Shown: positions 11,867-22,941 of the stretch, in pieces
Position numbering within the stretch: position 1 is the stretch's first letter
Layout of the letters: each line of letters starts with the position of its first letter
Source of the DNA: Fomitopsis serialis
Lineage: Eukaryota > Basidiomycota > Agaricomycetes > Polyporales > Fomitopsidaceae
Reading direction: 5' to 3'
Assembly (NCBI RefSeq): GCF_022376445.1
Contig: NW_025954971.1
Span: 186,001-250,000, forward strand
Length of the DNA stretch: 64,000 nucleotides
Translations under genes and position numbers: made by a program
Notes under the pieces: generated by a model
Database searches by the model: none
What the model was told of the DNA's origin: nothing
Seen by the model: only the letters and a program-made list of their open reading frames with translations

Positions 11867-13104
11867 CAGTCCTTCTTGTCCGCATCGAGATACCACTTAT
11901 ACGCTTCACACCAGGCTTTGTGGCCATCCTTCTCGACGACATCCTATTTGTAAACTGTCAGCGGCCCACCCACACGCTGAGACTGGCTTTAGTACTTACA
12001 CCATGACAAGGTATGATACGGTCAAAGTCCCAGCTCGCAACAGTCTTCACGTCGCGTTTCATGTCCCTTGTCGCGGGTGAGCCCCTCAGGCTGAAGGTTC
12101 AGCAATGGCTATACTACCAGACGTACTCTTTGTCCACGCCCATATACCAGGCAAATCGCTTGTGGATGCCCATGTAGGGGTTTAGAGTTCCGAAGATGGG
12201 AACCTTGCCGGATGACGACGTCTTCGAATACTACGAGCGCGTCCCATGAGAGTATTATCCTCGAACGCATGGTTTATAGTGGCATACCTGTTCCTTGGCG
12301 GGCAAATTGAAGAGGAGGTCAGCCACTATCAGCGTCTTCGAGGCGGGATGGAAGAAGGCTGTGTCGCGGTTAGCGAATCCAGAGAAAAAGCTGTGTATGG
12401 TCATTATGTGGGTATCACCGCGAGAGTATCTCTGTTACCAATGCTGAATCTACGGTTCAGTACGTCAGTCGGAATGTCTGTAGAAAGCGCTGCGGCGACA
12501 ACCTACATCGCTCTCAAAGCCATATTGAGCTTCTCGAGGGTCCGAGCCCCAAACTCCGTGGAACTCAAGGTTTTCTTTAGCCTTCTTTTTCACCGCCTCG
12601 TCAACTGCGACTAGCTTGGCTTCGGGGTATTCCTTCTTAAATTCTCCTGTTTCAAGATAAGTTCGCGGTTCGGATGTCCTCAGTAGTCACTAACCGAGGA
12701 ACATGTGGTGCACCGCGTCAGCTCCAACGATCCATCTGTATTCAGCAGACGGATAAGTCTGGTGTTGGACGATGCCTGAATCACAACGAACCTGACCGGC
12801 CCCATTTCGTTCAGTTTGGCTTTGGTCTCAGTCGTCAAAGGTGTCGAAGCCATTACCCACACATCGCCGTTGGACAACTTGACTGCAGTCGATCGCCCTC
12901 CCACTGGCACGAGTCCAAACCGGGCAAAGGGACTACAGAGCAGGATGTCCCGTGAATAATAACGTTGAACCACTTACAAGGAAATACCCACCACGAAAAT
13001 GTCCAGACGTCTTTAGCGACCTAGGAATATGGAGATTCAGGTCAGCCAACTCAACGAAGTCAGACGTTGAACTTTACCTCCCGGATTACGCATGAGCTTT
13101 CCAT
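11867..13104 (-). CDS. DUF4336 family protein (metallo-beta-lactamase-like)
   Basis: The conserved order of a DUF4336 protein is visible across several short exons. It starts MESSCVIREVAKDVWTFS (ATG at 13102-13104), followed by PFARFGLVPVGGRSTAVKLS, DVWVMASTPLTTETKAKL, GADAVHHMFL, GEFKKEYPEAKLVAVDEAV, FFSGFANRDTAFFHPASKTL, IVADLLFNLPAKEQ, FGTLNPYMGIHKRFAWYMGV, ASWDFDRIIPCHG and VVEKDGHKAWCEAYKWYLDA, ending at the TGA at 11867-11869. The HH in DAVHHMFL and the HP and PCHG residues recall metallo-beta-lactamase-like folds. The substrate is unknown. The predicted length of about 290 residues fits fungal members. At least six introns of 50-60 bp are inferred. It is probably a soluble cytosolic protein and the gene appears intact. 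Confidence 0.85.
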
Positions 13105-14062
13105 ACTAGAGCTGCTCAAACCCATGGTAAGTAGCTCCTGTGCTGCTGTGCTTGTGAGTGGGTATACGTAGAATGTCGTGGTACGTAGTGAAGTTCAATT
13201 CTGTTCCAAGCCGTATACGCGTACGCGCGCCGTTGCGGAGACGACTGACTGCCAGTGACGTTGGGCGACGTGACGTCATACATGTATGCATGCCACGTGC
13301 GCTCGATTGCGCATCGACGTACTGTATTAGAGCACCCACTAAGTTCTTCCAAGGATAAAACGATAACTTATGTATGCGGAACAGAACATAATATTAGGAC
13401 GTGGACAAGTACTCCTACCATTGCAGTGATCATTACAGCGATATCATGTACCACCCGGCCAAAACGATCAACATGTAATTTTGCGCGTACTGTGCGATTG
13501 TTGTACACTCGCGCGCGGTTGGATTGATCCAGCGCAGAGGCTACGATTGACGATGATGAACTCACCAAATGATATCACCCCTCAGTTTACCCGTCATTCG
13601 AACACAGATTGCGTGGTGAGTTCCGGGCGACTTCCGGTTCGATAACTTACATCTCTGTGACCTGCCGTGCTGACGCAGGGTTCAAACGTTCACGGCGGTA
13701 TCGGTGACACTGTCACTGTGCACGTCACCGACCGCCGGGCACAAAGAACAAGAGCCCCGGCGTCAAATGGATCAAGACTCTGACACTCGTGACTGGCAGC
13801 AGTTGACGTGCACTTGATCGTGCTCGAGTACACATTGTGGTGTAAGCCACACCTATTGATATGCACAGTGAGTGGATGTGAGTGGATGGGATACATCACA
13901 TTACCTCATTTAATTGAGCATCTTAGCAAATGCGAAGACACGTGAACGTCCACGATTGTTCGCTCCTTCAAGCGATGATGCAGTCACATCGTAAGAACCC
14001 AAGAAACTCACAGCATAAGGATATACAATAGCAAGACCAATATGTTAACAGGCCACGCTCAG
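13105..14062. other. Intergenic region, about 950 bp
   Basis: This region is upstream of the DUF4336 gene and downstream of HIRA. It is richer in A/T than the flanking genes. Open frames here are short and show no family motif. No repeat or RNA gene was recognised. Confidence 0.5.
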
Positions 14063-17000
14063 TCACCTGGAGCTAAGCTTTGGATCATACTTCCTCGTTC
14101 GACGCCTTTTGAGTATATCTTGCCAGTCCAGGGCGAGCTTCGTGAGCGTCTTGCTACGAGCTGCACAAACCGTCAGTTTGACGCCACTAAGTATGAAACG
14201 GCACTCACCGAAGATGGCGAGCACGTCTCTGAGAAGATCCCGCTTCGACAACCCGAGCGTTGTAGTGACCATCCATCATCTCGGCCGGGTCGCCTGCCAT
14301 TCGGAAGTCAGCCGCTGCCGTCGCCCAAAGGCGTAAGTTACTCACCAGTACACAGGGCCGAAGAGCTCCTTCACAAGCTCCTCTGCCTTAGCTCTGAAGC
14401 CCTCGTCAGCTATCCGCTTCGCGTACACCAACAGTACCTGCTTGTACTCCTGCGGACTCTCCAGCGCCTTCGCAGCATGCAATTTGGTTTCGAGATGGCC
14501 CAAGGTGAGCGCGGTGTGCCACCACGACGGCCGTGTTTGTCGGCCGCCGCGCTGTCTCCCATGCGCTCGCTGATGCTGCCCTCAGGGTGGCTACTACGCC
14601 GCGAGCGGCTGACTGGCCGGAACGTTGGCGACCTTGCCACGCATCAGAGCCTTCGGCCCACCAGGCATCACTGAGCTTCACCCATGCCGAAAGTGCAGCG
14701 TCCCACGTATGTGCGACGCTGGTTGACAATTGGATCACCGGCGCGCCGTTTGGCCGGACGACGGCGTGCACGATCGTGGTGTTGGGCGACGATCCCAGGA
14801 TGGGCAGCACCGACGTTGCCGGGAAAGCTGCTGCTTGCTTCTTGACGTTCCTAACTGGGGCTTCAGGAAATAGCTGATACGATGGGCTGCATACACGCAC
14901 CATACGTAGAGCATTCCCGATGCAGTCACAAGCATGAGTGAATACTTCGCTCCGCTGAGGTACGTACACGGCGACCCTAGTGACAGCGTAGGCATCAAAC
15001 TGGAAACAACGTCAATGGCGCGTTAGTGTTCATGGGTTATTAGAGCTCACCGGCGGCCCGTTGGGGAATAGACATTCACCGAACCGTCTTGCATTGCGAC
15101 GGCACAGAAGTGGGCAGTCGCAGTGAGAGCCACGACAGGTGACGGCAGATAATCGAGCCACTGCGTTTGTTTCCCGCTCACATATATCACCTCAGTAGGG
15201 GCTGTAACAGCAATTAGCCAACGAAGACCGAACCAAGGACCCCACGTACAACCGTCGTCCGCATTCCTCCCTTCAAGCACGTCTTCGCTGCCTTCGACCG
15301 ACGCCTTGATGTACGTCAACACAGGCGGCACCTGCAGTCTGCCCATCACACTGCTCTGTTCGCCCCACAGACCCAGCCCTCCTCCAGCGCCGACCGGCCC
15401 AGAAACCTCCCGCACGAGCACATTGTCCCTCACACGGTCGCCACCAAGCGTCCGCGGCTTGGTCGCGACGCGGTCATCGACGCCATCCAGCGTCTTCCGC
15501 TTGCCCCTGCCCGTCTCCAGCGCGGCGATCTGCACGTCCGTGCTCCAGTCGCCTGGGAACATATCCACGTCGCGGTCGGCATCGTCTCTCGTGAGGTCCG
15601 CGATCCCCCCGAACCGCTGTTGCTGCTGCGACGCCGGCGGGCGGGACGACGGGCCAGCTTGCTCAGTGGGCGCGCCCGCGGAGGGTACGTTCGCCGCAGA
15701 GGGCACGGAGCCCGGCAACGCGCCGACGAAGCCCGGCTGGATCCGCTTCTTCGCCTTCCGCTTCGCGACGAGCTGGTTGATCTGCTCCCCGCCGTTCGCG
15801 GCCGCGCCGAACCCTGTCTGCGTCTGCATCGACTTGGCCTCCGCGCGCCCGGGCGACGGCGGCGGCGTCATGCGTGCATTGCCCGCGGCCCGCTGGGCCT
15901 CGAGGGCCACTTGGTGCGCGTAGCCGGTGGGCAGAGGCGGCGGGATGAAGCCGAACTTCTTGAGGTACTGTTCCTGCGCGGACTGGGGGGCGATCCCTTC
16001 TAGTTCCTCCGAGTCGAAGCTGAACACGGCCATCGTGCCGTCGGAAGAGACGGCGTACAACGTGAGACCATCCTGCGACCTGAAAGGCGAACACACTCAA
16101 TCAATGGAGGAGCTGGGAAAAAGGTATCGTACCAGCTGAGGTCCATAATTTGCCTCTCAAAGACCTCCTTCGCGACGATCAGCGGCCGCGCCGACTTGGT
16201 CTGCCATACTGATACCGCGCGATCGTCGGCTCCTAGCGCAACCACAGAGCAGATGTTTGACGCAACCACAGGCTGCGACGTATCTCGAAGGAATATGTGC
16301 GGATTGTATGCCTGAGCAGTACTTAAGATTACGACCGACAAGGACATAATTATGGAGGCTTACGGCGACTTCAACAGTATTCTCATGGCCCACCAGGCTG
16401 ATCTCCGATGTCCAGGTATTGCGAGCGATCACGGCAGCGATGAAGACGTATCCCTCATTGTTCGTGGCATTCGAAGCTGTGATGTGTGCGCCGTCGGGCG
16501 ACCAGCTAGGGGCTACGCATGAGACGCGTTTCGTTCGCCGGTACGGACGGACGCACCTCAATCGCCTAAAGAATGTTCCTGGAGAATGATCGAACGGCTT
16601 TCGGACCTCAGCCTCCAGCTGCCAGTCCGTCGTCCTCCATATCCGAACAGAACGATCGTCTGACCCGTCGCGAGGAACTCTCCTACGGGGTCCCAGCAAA
16701 CGCCCTTGACGAACCCTTGGTGCTGGTCTATTCTTCGCAAACGTTCTACAGCAAGTAGTAACGCGTCAGTCAAACGACGTGGGCGCGAACTGGCTAATGA
16801 GTGGCTGTACCGAGGGTGTAGCCACACCAGATTAGAACACACGAGTCCAGTCCAACTGTAGCGAGGTAGCGGTCTGCAGGTGACCATGCCATGTCCGTGA
16901 CATCTAAGGTAAAGCGTATGAGGTGATGGGTAATATTCAACATGAGTTTTTGACGCACCACTCTCGTGCCCTGGCAGCCGTTTGAGAGGCTTCCATCCCT

Positions 17001-17812
17001 CGAAGTTGACTTCGTCAGAACCCCAAACCTTGCCCTTGGCGGAACTGGTAGAGACATTTCATTGAGCACTGCACACAGACATCTAGTACGACGAAGAAAG
17101 GAATTGATGTTCCTCATTGATCCGAGACGGAGAAGGAGACTGCAATGGCCGTGCTCAACCACAATAGGCACCCACCAGACGCAGAGACCTGGTGGCGTGT
17201 GCCCCGTCAGCCATGCCAACCCGCATCGAGTACAGTGTCCAAGTACACATAAAACAAGTTTCATACTATGGTGGAGGGCCGCGCCTCTCAGTACGTCGGT
17301 AGGTACCTACCGAACCAAAGCCACCGGCCCCTGCGCGCGCACTCAGTAAGAGTACCTCGACTGGCGCTGTTCCCGGCACTCTGTTCTGAGAGGCCCGTGC
17401 TTTCCGGTCTGTAATTGAGTGAAACGACTACTCACGGGTCAAGGTCCCAAATCATCACAATCTCGTCGTCGCTGCCACTCGCTAGCCACCGCCCTGAATG
17501 CGCCCATCGTACGACAAGGACGGGTCCCGTGTGCATTGTGAGCGTGCTTAAACTCTTCGGAGGCCTTCCTGACGCCTCGGACGCTTCGTTGAGGATTGGT
17601 TTGGTACTCCAGATGCGGACCTTCGCGTCGAGGCCGCCTGTGGCTATCCGCGAACCGTCTGGATGGACATGCACGGAGAAGATAGTCACCCTCTTCTCCT
17701 GCTCGCCCTTCATGGCAGAGTCTGCGGGATAGCCGGTCAGTCACCGTGCGGGTGGTCAGGCGATGTACGATCCACCTTTATGAATGACCCATGCTGGCTT
17801 GGTAAACTTCAT
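14063..17812 (-). CDS. HIR1: HIRA/HIR1 histone chaperone subunit
   Basis: HIRA is the WD40 scaffold of the replication-independent H3-H4 chaperone complex in the nucleus. The gene starts at the ATG at 17810-17812 with MKFTKPAWVIHK, an intron, then TIFSVHVHPDGSRIATGGLD and the repeat GPVLVVRWAHSGRWLASGSD. Further WD40 blades follow: LDVTDMAWSPADRYLATVGL, GFVKGVCWDPVGEFLATG, APSWSPDGAHITASNATNN, SVVALGADDRAVSVWQT and GLTLYAVSSDGTMAVFSFDS with the HIRA hallmark KKFGFIPPPLPTGY. A low-complexity middle leads to the C-terminal HIRA domain (QTQWLDYLPSPVVALTATAH, YSLMLVTASGMLYVW). The end reads LTKLALDWQDILKR before the stop at 14063. Several short introns interrupt the blades. The frame looks intact. 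It is divergent from the PARP-finger gene. Confidence 0.9.
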
Positions 17813-18671
17813 GGCTAGAAGCAAAACGGAGTACTATACAACAGGGCAATAAGTTAAGTAGGCCAGCGCAAGCAGCTGAAGGGGGTGGGCTCAAGGACGC
17901 TGTGGTAGTAGGGAGTGAGGCGGTTGTGGCTTGAGGAGGAGGAAGAGGAGGAGGTCGTTCAAGCGCTGCAGGACTACAGCTGTGGCTGACCCCGAGCGAA
18001 ACCAGTTGCTCGTTTTCAGGCGTACAGATAGCACCTTGCGATATTTCTGTATGGGGGTGCTCAAGACGTATAAAACTGAGTCTATCAGGGTGAAAACAAA
18101 ACTCCAAGGATGATAGTAATGCAAAGGCGTTTGCAAAGTTACCGGGTCAACCACAGTATCATAGCTCTTTCCGGGGTCCTCCCTTCTACCAGGGCTTGAA
18201 CTTATACATTGAAGCTATCGTTGGCCGAATGCTGTTCTCTCGAGTACAATCTAATTTGCTGCTCGTGCCGAACGAACGTACAGGAATCGACCACCGAGAA
18301 AGCGGGACCACGCTGGTGAAACAAGGCAGAAAATGCGCGTGCTGCCCAGCCCGGGACCCCGCGAGCACGTCTTCCGAGCGGCCCTGCACCTCGGTGCAGA
18401 CGCAGCTCGGGTCAGTCAGTTGACGTTAGTTGCGGTCTCTACGCTTGAAAACGAGGTCTTAGCCATGAACAATGGCCGGAAATATGGAGGACGCGGGGGT
18501 GGTCCGTGCGTCAGAGGGTGGCCCAGCGTATATAATAAGCAGCGTTATTCAAAGCGGACTTTGAAGCCTCGCATTGCAACCAGATAAAACACTGCGTCAC
18601 CTGCCGACCCCCCACCGCACACCTGAACCCTATCTTCCACTCACACTCGCCCATCCCCCCATTCGCACACC
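17813..18671. promoter_or_regulatory. Divergent promoter region between HIRA and the PARP-finger gene
   Basis: Some 860 bp separate two divergent chromatin-related genes. A TATA-like box (TATATAATA, 18529-18537) lies about 135 bp upstream of the ATG at 18672. A purine-rich run (GGAGGAAGAGGAGG type, 17930-17955) lies nearer HIRA. No gene was recognised inside it. Confidence 0.5.
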
Positions 18672-20381
18672 ATGTCTGACGAGGAAGGCGGCAAGAAGAC
18701 GGGATACCGATTGGAATATGCAAGCAGTGGCCGCTCGAAGTGTAATGGTCAGTGCTCTGCCGCCGATGTTGAACTTGGGTTCGAGTGCTGACCGACGCGT
18801 CTTCTGCGTCCCTGGCGCGTCGACAGGCCCCCAACCATGCAAAGGTGAGCTACATGCCGTATCCTGAATATTATCGAGGCTGAGGTCGCGCGAAATCGCA
18901 AGGTACTCCGATTGGGAAGGGTGAACTGCGTTTCGGTAGTCTGGTCGATTTCAGAGGAAACACGTCCTTGTGAGTCCTTTGCGTTGTACACCACACATAC
19001 TTCCCGTCACGTATGCGCATTTGCGGCACCCGGCTGCCGCTCACCTTCTGCATTGTTCGGTACTCGCTGTGGCCGGCACTGTTGCTGACCCATAGACCCG
19101 CAGCTCATGGCGCCACTGGGGCTGTGTGACTCCCACAATCATCGCAAACGTGAAGAAGTCGTTTGAGGAGGCAGACGATCTGGATGGCTACGAGGAACTC
19201 AGTGATGAGGACCAGGACAAAATCCGCAAGGCGTGGGAGGATGGCAAAGTCGCGGACGAGGATGTTCCTGACTCCGCGCGGAAGGCCGAAGGCGAGGAGG
19301 AGGAAGAGGAGGAGGAGAAACCCAAGAAGAAGGCCGGTGGTAGGAAGAAGAAAGATGACGATGCGGATGGCGAGCCCAAAAAGGGTGTGTTCAAGTTGGA
19401 GTACGCATCTTCTAGTCGCGCGAAGTGCAAAAGTAAGTCGAGTATGTGTTCTCGTCGCTTCCCAGTACTTAACAGTCGCGTTCTTTTCAGTATGCGCAGG
19501 TGAGAACAGTGCATTAGTATTTGAGTTCTCCATGACTGACCACTCGTTCGACAACAGAGGGCATAGGTAAAGGCTTCTTCAGAGTCGGCCAGGAAGTAGA
19601 TTTCCGCGGCCACAAAGCTGTGTACGTTCTTCTACCGCACGCCTTAGCCTGGTTATGAACCGTCATCCGCAGAAACTGGGTGCACTTCGGGTGCGCTGAC
19701 GCCAAAATGCTTGCGTCCTTGAAAGCGTCGTATGGTGAACCTTCTGAAATCGATGGCTTCAACGACCTCAAGCCTGCTGCCCAAGAAAAGGTCCAACGTG
19801 CATGGGACGATGGTGAGGTCGCAGCCGAGGATAAGGGGATTGGCGAGGCTGTCGAGACGGCCAAGAAGGCCGCGCCGAAGCGGAAGAAGAAGGACGAGGA
19901 TGGCGAGGAGGCCAAGCCCAAGCGCGCACGGGCAAAGAAGGCTAAGGTCATTTGGTCTGCTACGTATTCTTCGTCCGTTTGCTGACTGCCTGGTAGGATG
20001 AGGACGACGAGGAAGAGGAGAAGCCGAAGCGCAAGCGCGCACCTGCGGCTGAGAAGAAGACCAAGGCTCCCGCGAAGAAGAGCAAGAAGAAGGCAAGCTC
20101 TGAGGAGTCCGGCGAGGACTTCGGTGATCAAATTGCCGCCGTCGCCGATGAGCTTGACGAAGAGGAAGAGGAGGAAGAACCTGCTCCTAAGAAGCGGAGG
20201 GTACGTGCTCATGCTTCCGTCGTCTCAAATTCGTGTTTGACAAGGAGCTCTGCAGACTGCTCCAAGCTCAAAGGCTAAGCCTGCGCCGAAGGCTAAGCCA
20301 GCGTCGAAGGCCAAGCCGGCGTCCTCTCGCGGAAGGAAGAAGGCACAAGAATCCGAAATCGATGACGATGACGACGAGTAG
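18672..20381 (+). CDS. Nuclear protein with two PARP-type zinc fingers
   Basis: The start is MSDEEGGKKTGYRLEYASSG. The first finger contains KCNGPQPCKGTPIGKGEL, DFRGNTS and WRHWGC; the second contains FKLEYASSSRAKCK, CAEGIGKGFFRVGQEVDFRG and WVHFGC. These fit the Cys-Cys...His-x2-Cys pattern of the PARP-type zinc finger, which binds DNA ends and nicks. Each finger is followed by a helical block with a conserved D-x-Y/F-x-x-L core (DLDGYEELSDEDQDKIRKAW, EIDGFNDLKPAAQEKVQRAW). The remainder is strongly basic and acidic in alternation, with many KKK and EEEE runs and KPKR-type nuclear localisation signals, ending DDDDDE at the TAG at 20379-20381. No PARP catalytic domain is present. It probably acts as a DNA-damage or chromatin-binding factor. 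Several introns are visible, for example 19432-19490. Confidence 0.88.
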
Positions 20382-20779
20382 ATGACCTCCACGCCTCTTT
20401 CCATACCTTGCGTATCGTCGGACCCATCCCCTCCGTCCATTGTCGCTGTCGCATCCACAGTTGCTCTGCATCTCGTACTGCCAAGGTATTGTATTGACAA
20501 TGTGTAATGCTGTTCCTCCACCCTTCTCCTGGAATATCCAAATCCTCGTCTCCTCCCCGCTGCGCTGTGTTGTCACGATCGCCATTATGATAGACTCTGC
20601 GGCCGTGACGCTATAGCTTACCTAACTTATGTGGCTACTGTGCGTGTACCATTAGAGAATACCCGCCATGTTCTAGTGAATGAATGCCGTGCTGAATCCA
20701 GACCCCAATGTGCTATGGCGTGAAGCATCGTTCCAATGCAAGATCCGTCGGATGTAGGCCGCGTTTGCGGATAAGGATA

Positions 20780-20831
20780 CCGGATACGCAGTGGTGTTAT
20801 GCTGTTCGGCATAACGCTACGGCGTATCCGG
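20780..20831. repeat. Nested inverted repeat
   Basis: Outer arms CCGGATACGC (20780-20789) and GCGTATCCGG (20822-20831) are perfect. Inner arms GTTATGC (20796-20802) and GCATAAC (20809-20815) are also perfect. The structure could form a cruciform or offer paired binding sites. Confidence 0.8.
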
Positions 20832-20942
20832 CGTACCGAGCGGTCTAGCGCAGGCGGCGCCGGCGTTTTTGTGTAAGGTGAGTTTGTAGACTTGCACTCT
20901 GTTCCGTTCGCGCTGAGCGGATCGATTCTGAAACTGCCCGCG

Positions 20943-20995
20943 TCACCCAGCTCGGCGCCGGATGGCGACCCGTCATCCGGTGCCGAGCTTGGTGA
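20943..20995. repeat. Inverted repeat, 22 bp arms with a 9 bp loop
   Basis: Arms 20943-20964 and 20974-20995 are complementary at 20 of 22 positions. Both mismatches would be G-U pairs in RNA on one strand. The arms contain GCCGAGCT and CATCCGG. Confidence 0.85.
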
Positions 20996-21139
20996 TACAG
21001 GCAGTGGTCGTATTCCTTACAGCCGCAAGACGATGATTGGGACGTGCGTATCCAGTTTTGAACTCGACCAGAGTTCCGCCGTATGACGTCCAGATGCCCC
21101 ACCATAATGGCAGGACCACATAATCCGGTAGGCCTCGCA

Positions 21140-21159
21140 AGACGGATGAACATCCGTCT
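21140..21159. repeat. Palindromic site with CGGATG half-sites
   Basis: AGACGGATG and CATCCGTCT are separated by two bases, a perfect 9 bp inverted pair. A further GCGGATG lies at about 21182. This fits a dimeric regulator site, but no factor can be named. Confidence 0.7.
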
Positions 21160-21323
21160 ACTGTGGGGCCCACCACGGCAGGCGGATGCTCGTCCGTATC
21201 CCAAGTGCCTCTCGCGTCGCGTATATAAGGGCTACCATTTTGTCTGTCTTCCACCATCACCGTGACCCGCTCTAACAGACTTCACGCTACTACCGAAACA
21301 GCTTCACAGTCAAGTTCACTACT

Positions 21324-22417
21324 ATGTCCGACAACGAGTTCACTGCCTTGTACTGCGCGCTGTGCGACCGGTACTTTCTCGACGAGGCTGCCTGTGCTGC
21401 GCACGTCCAGCACTCGTCGAACCACCCTTTGTGCGCCCCCTGTGGCATACGCTTTGCGAACGGCCATAGCCGCCGCCAGGTATGTTGCTTTCAACTCTGC
21501 GCGGTGGTTCTGTCATTCATCCATGCATTCTATAGCACTGGTGTAACTCGCCTAGGCACAACTACTGTGCGGCTTGCGAGGTCGATTATGAAACCACTGC
21601 TGGTCTCCGAGTGGTCTGTCGCTCTCCCTTTACTGTCTGCTGTTGTTGCTGACATGCCTTGTCGCCTGGTAGCACCTCGAGTTCGCAGCGGTCCACCGCG
21701 ACGACTCTGATGATGACGATGATGACGACGACGGCGATGACAATGACACTGTCTTCGCCGAGACTCCTGGATGGGAAGATGCCCTCGGCCGCCGGATGTT
21801 CCCCGAGGACGTAGAGCAGTCCGCGGACGACGACTTCGACGTCCCGGAGCAGCGCCCCGAGCCACCCACCATGCCCACGCCCGAGGAGCTCTGGGCCGAG
21901 GACGAGGAACTCGACTTCGATGAGGAGTGCGAGAATTACTTCGGATATACCACTGCTGGCCCGCCCAACTCCAATACGACGGATGCCAACTATCCAGTGA
22001 GTCAATCCCCTGTACTTGACGACGGACGCTAACTAGCTTTTCGCGTAGTCAACTGTGATGGTGAGCGGCATCCCTGCGCACGAGTATGCGGCCGCGAAGG
22101 CTGCTCATGATGCGGAGGATGCTCAGCGCAAGGCAGAGGCCGCCGCGGCGCTAGCAGCACCGGCACCTTCTGGCATCCTGTTCAATTGCCCGCTATGTCT
22201 CGAGGCACCAGAGGAAGCCAGCGCGACCCGTTGCGGCCATGTGTTCTGCTCTCCGTAAGTCGTAATCTGCGCTCCGAGTCGATGTCAACGCGGATACTGA
22301 TAATAATGATTTTGCAGATGCATCCGGTCTGCGCTTAATGTCAAGCGGAGTTGCCCTGTATGTCGCACGCCGTCTGTGCCTCTGCAGCTCAGGAAGCTGT
22401 ATCTATCTGCCAACTAG
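21324..22417 (+). CDS. G0: small C2H2 and RING finger protein (putative E3 ubiquitin ligase)
   Basis: Exon 1 (21324-21480) encodes MSDNEFTALYCALCDRYFL and the finger pair CALC...H...HPLCAPC. A second exon has HNYCAACEVDYETTAGLR and a third begins HLEFAAVH, followed by a long Asp run (about 21700-21749). Near the C-terminus a C3HC4 RING is complete: CPLC, TRCGHVFCSP, an intron, CIRSALNVKRSCPVC. The protein ends LRKLYLSAN at the TAG at 22415-22417. The phase-2 intron between the fourth and fifth RING ligand pairs lies at the same place as in genes A-F. A common origin is likely, with G0 as a short relative. RING proteins usually recruit E2 enzymes; the target here is unknown. A TATA-like box and hairpins lie upstream. 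All eight RING ligands are present. Confidence 0.85.
21700..21749 (+). repeat. GAT/GAC microsatellite encoding an Asp run in G0
   Basis: A short trinucleotide stretch encodes an almost pure Asp run just after the last C2H2 finger of G0. Length polymorphism between strains is likely. Confidence 0.85.
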
Positions 22418-22941
22418 ATACTTAGTAGGGAATCGCTGCGGGCAGCGCTCCCTATTGATGTTCGCCAATCATGTATACTTATCATAAGTCTCTATTGCGA
22501 TGAGTCCGAGTCTCTCTCGGATGATCCAAAGTATTAAGTTCCGCGACGGTTGTGATCGGTTTGGGACCACCGACACTTGACAAGCCAGAGAGGCGGAATC
22601 GAATTTTGGAAGTGAGTAGTCACGCGACCAGTTTTTTCTGTCAAATTCGGGAAAGAATTTGATCTGTGTGGCAACGATGTGGCTGCAACAATCTGATCGC
22701 AGATCTTACGCGTGCGTTGTTCCTTCGACTCGTTGTCGCCTCCGAATCGACCAGTGGCTACTAAATCCGCTCAGTCTGGCAACGTCGTGGCGGCGGGTGC
22801 TCAGTGAGGCCCAGCAGCACGCACTTTGCGACCGTGACCACTCCTAGACCAGACGACATCCTGCTGCTGTCAAGTCACCATCCGTCTGCTTCCAAGCCAA
22901 CTAGACCACTGGCAGGCCACACTGAGGCTTCTCGCTAGAGC
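22418..22941. other. Intergenic region, about 520 bp
   Basis: This is the 3' flank of G0 and the upstream edge of the decayed FunK1 copy 3. No gene or repeat was recognised. Confidence 0.5.

Larger units (their letters stand above)
20382..21323. promoter_or_regulatory. Upstream region of G0 with strong hairpins and repeated CGGATG motifs
   Basis: Three inverted repeats (20780-20831, 20943-20995 and 21140-21159) and at least six CGGATG/CATCCG hexamers lie between the PARP-finger gene and G0. A TATA-like box (TATATAAG, 21222-21229) is about 95 bp before the ATG at 21324. The left portion up to about 20600 is the 3' flank of the PARP-finger gene. Confidence 0.55.

Noticed and set aside
15306..16003. 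Plus-strand open frames over the HIRA gene
   Set aside because: They are antisense shadows caused by G/C-rich codons; the minus strand encodes HIRA.
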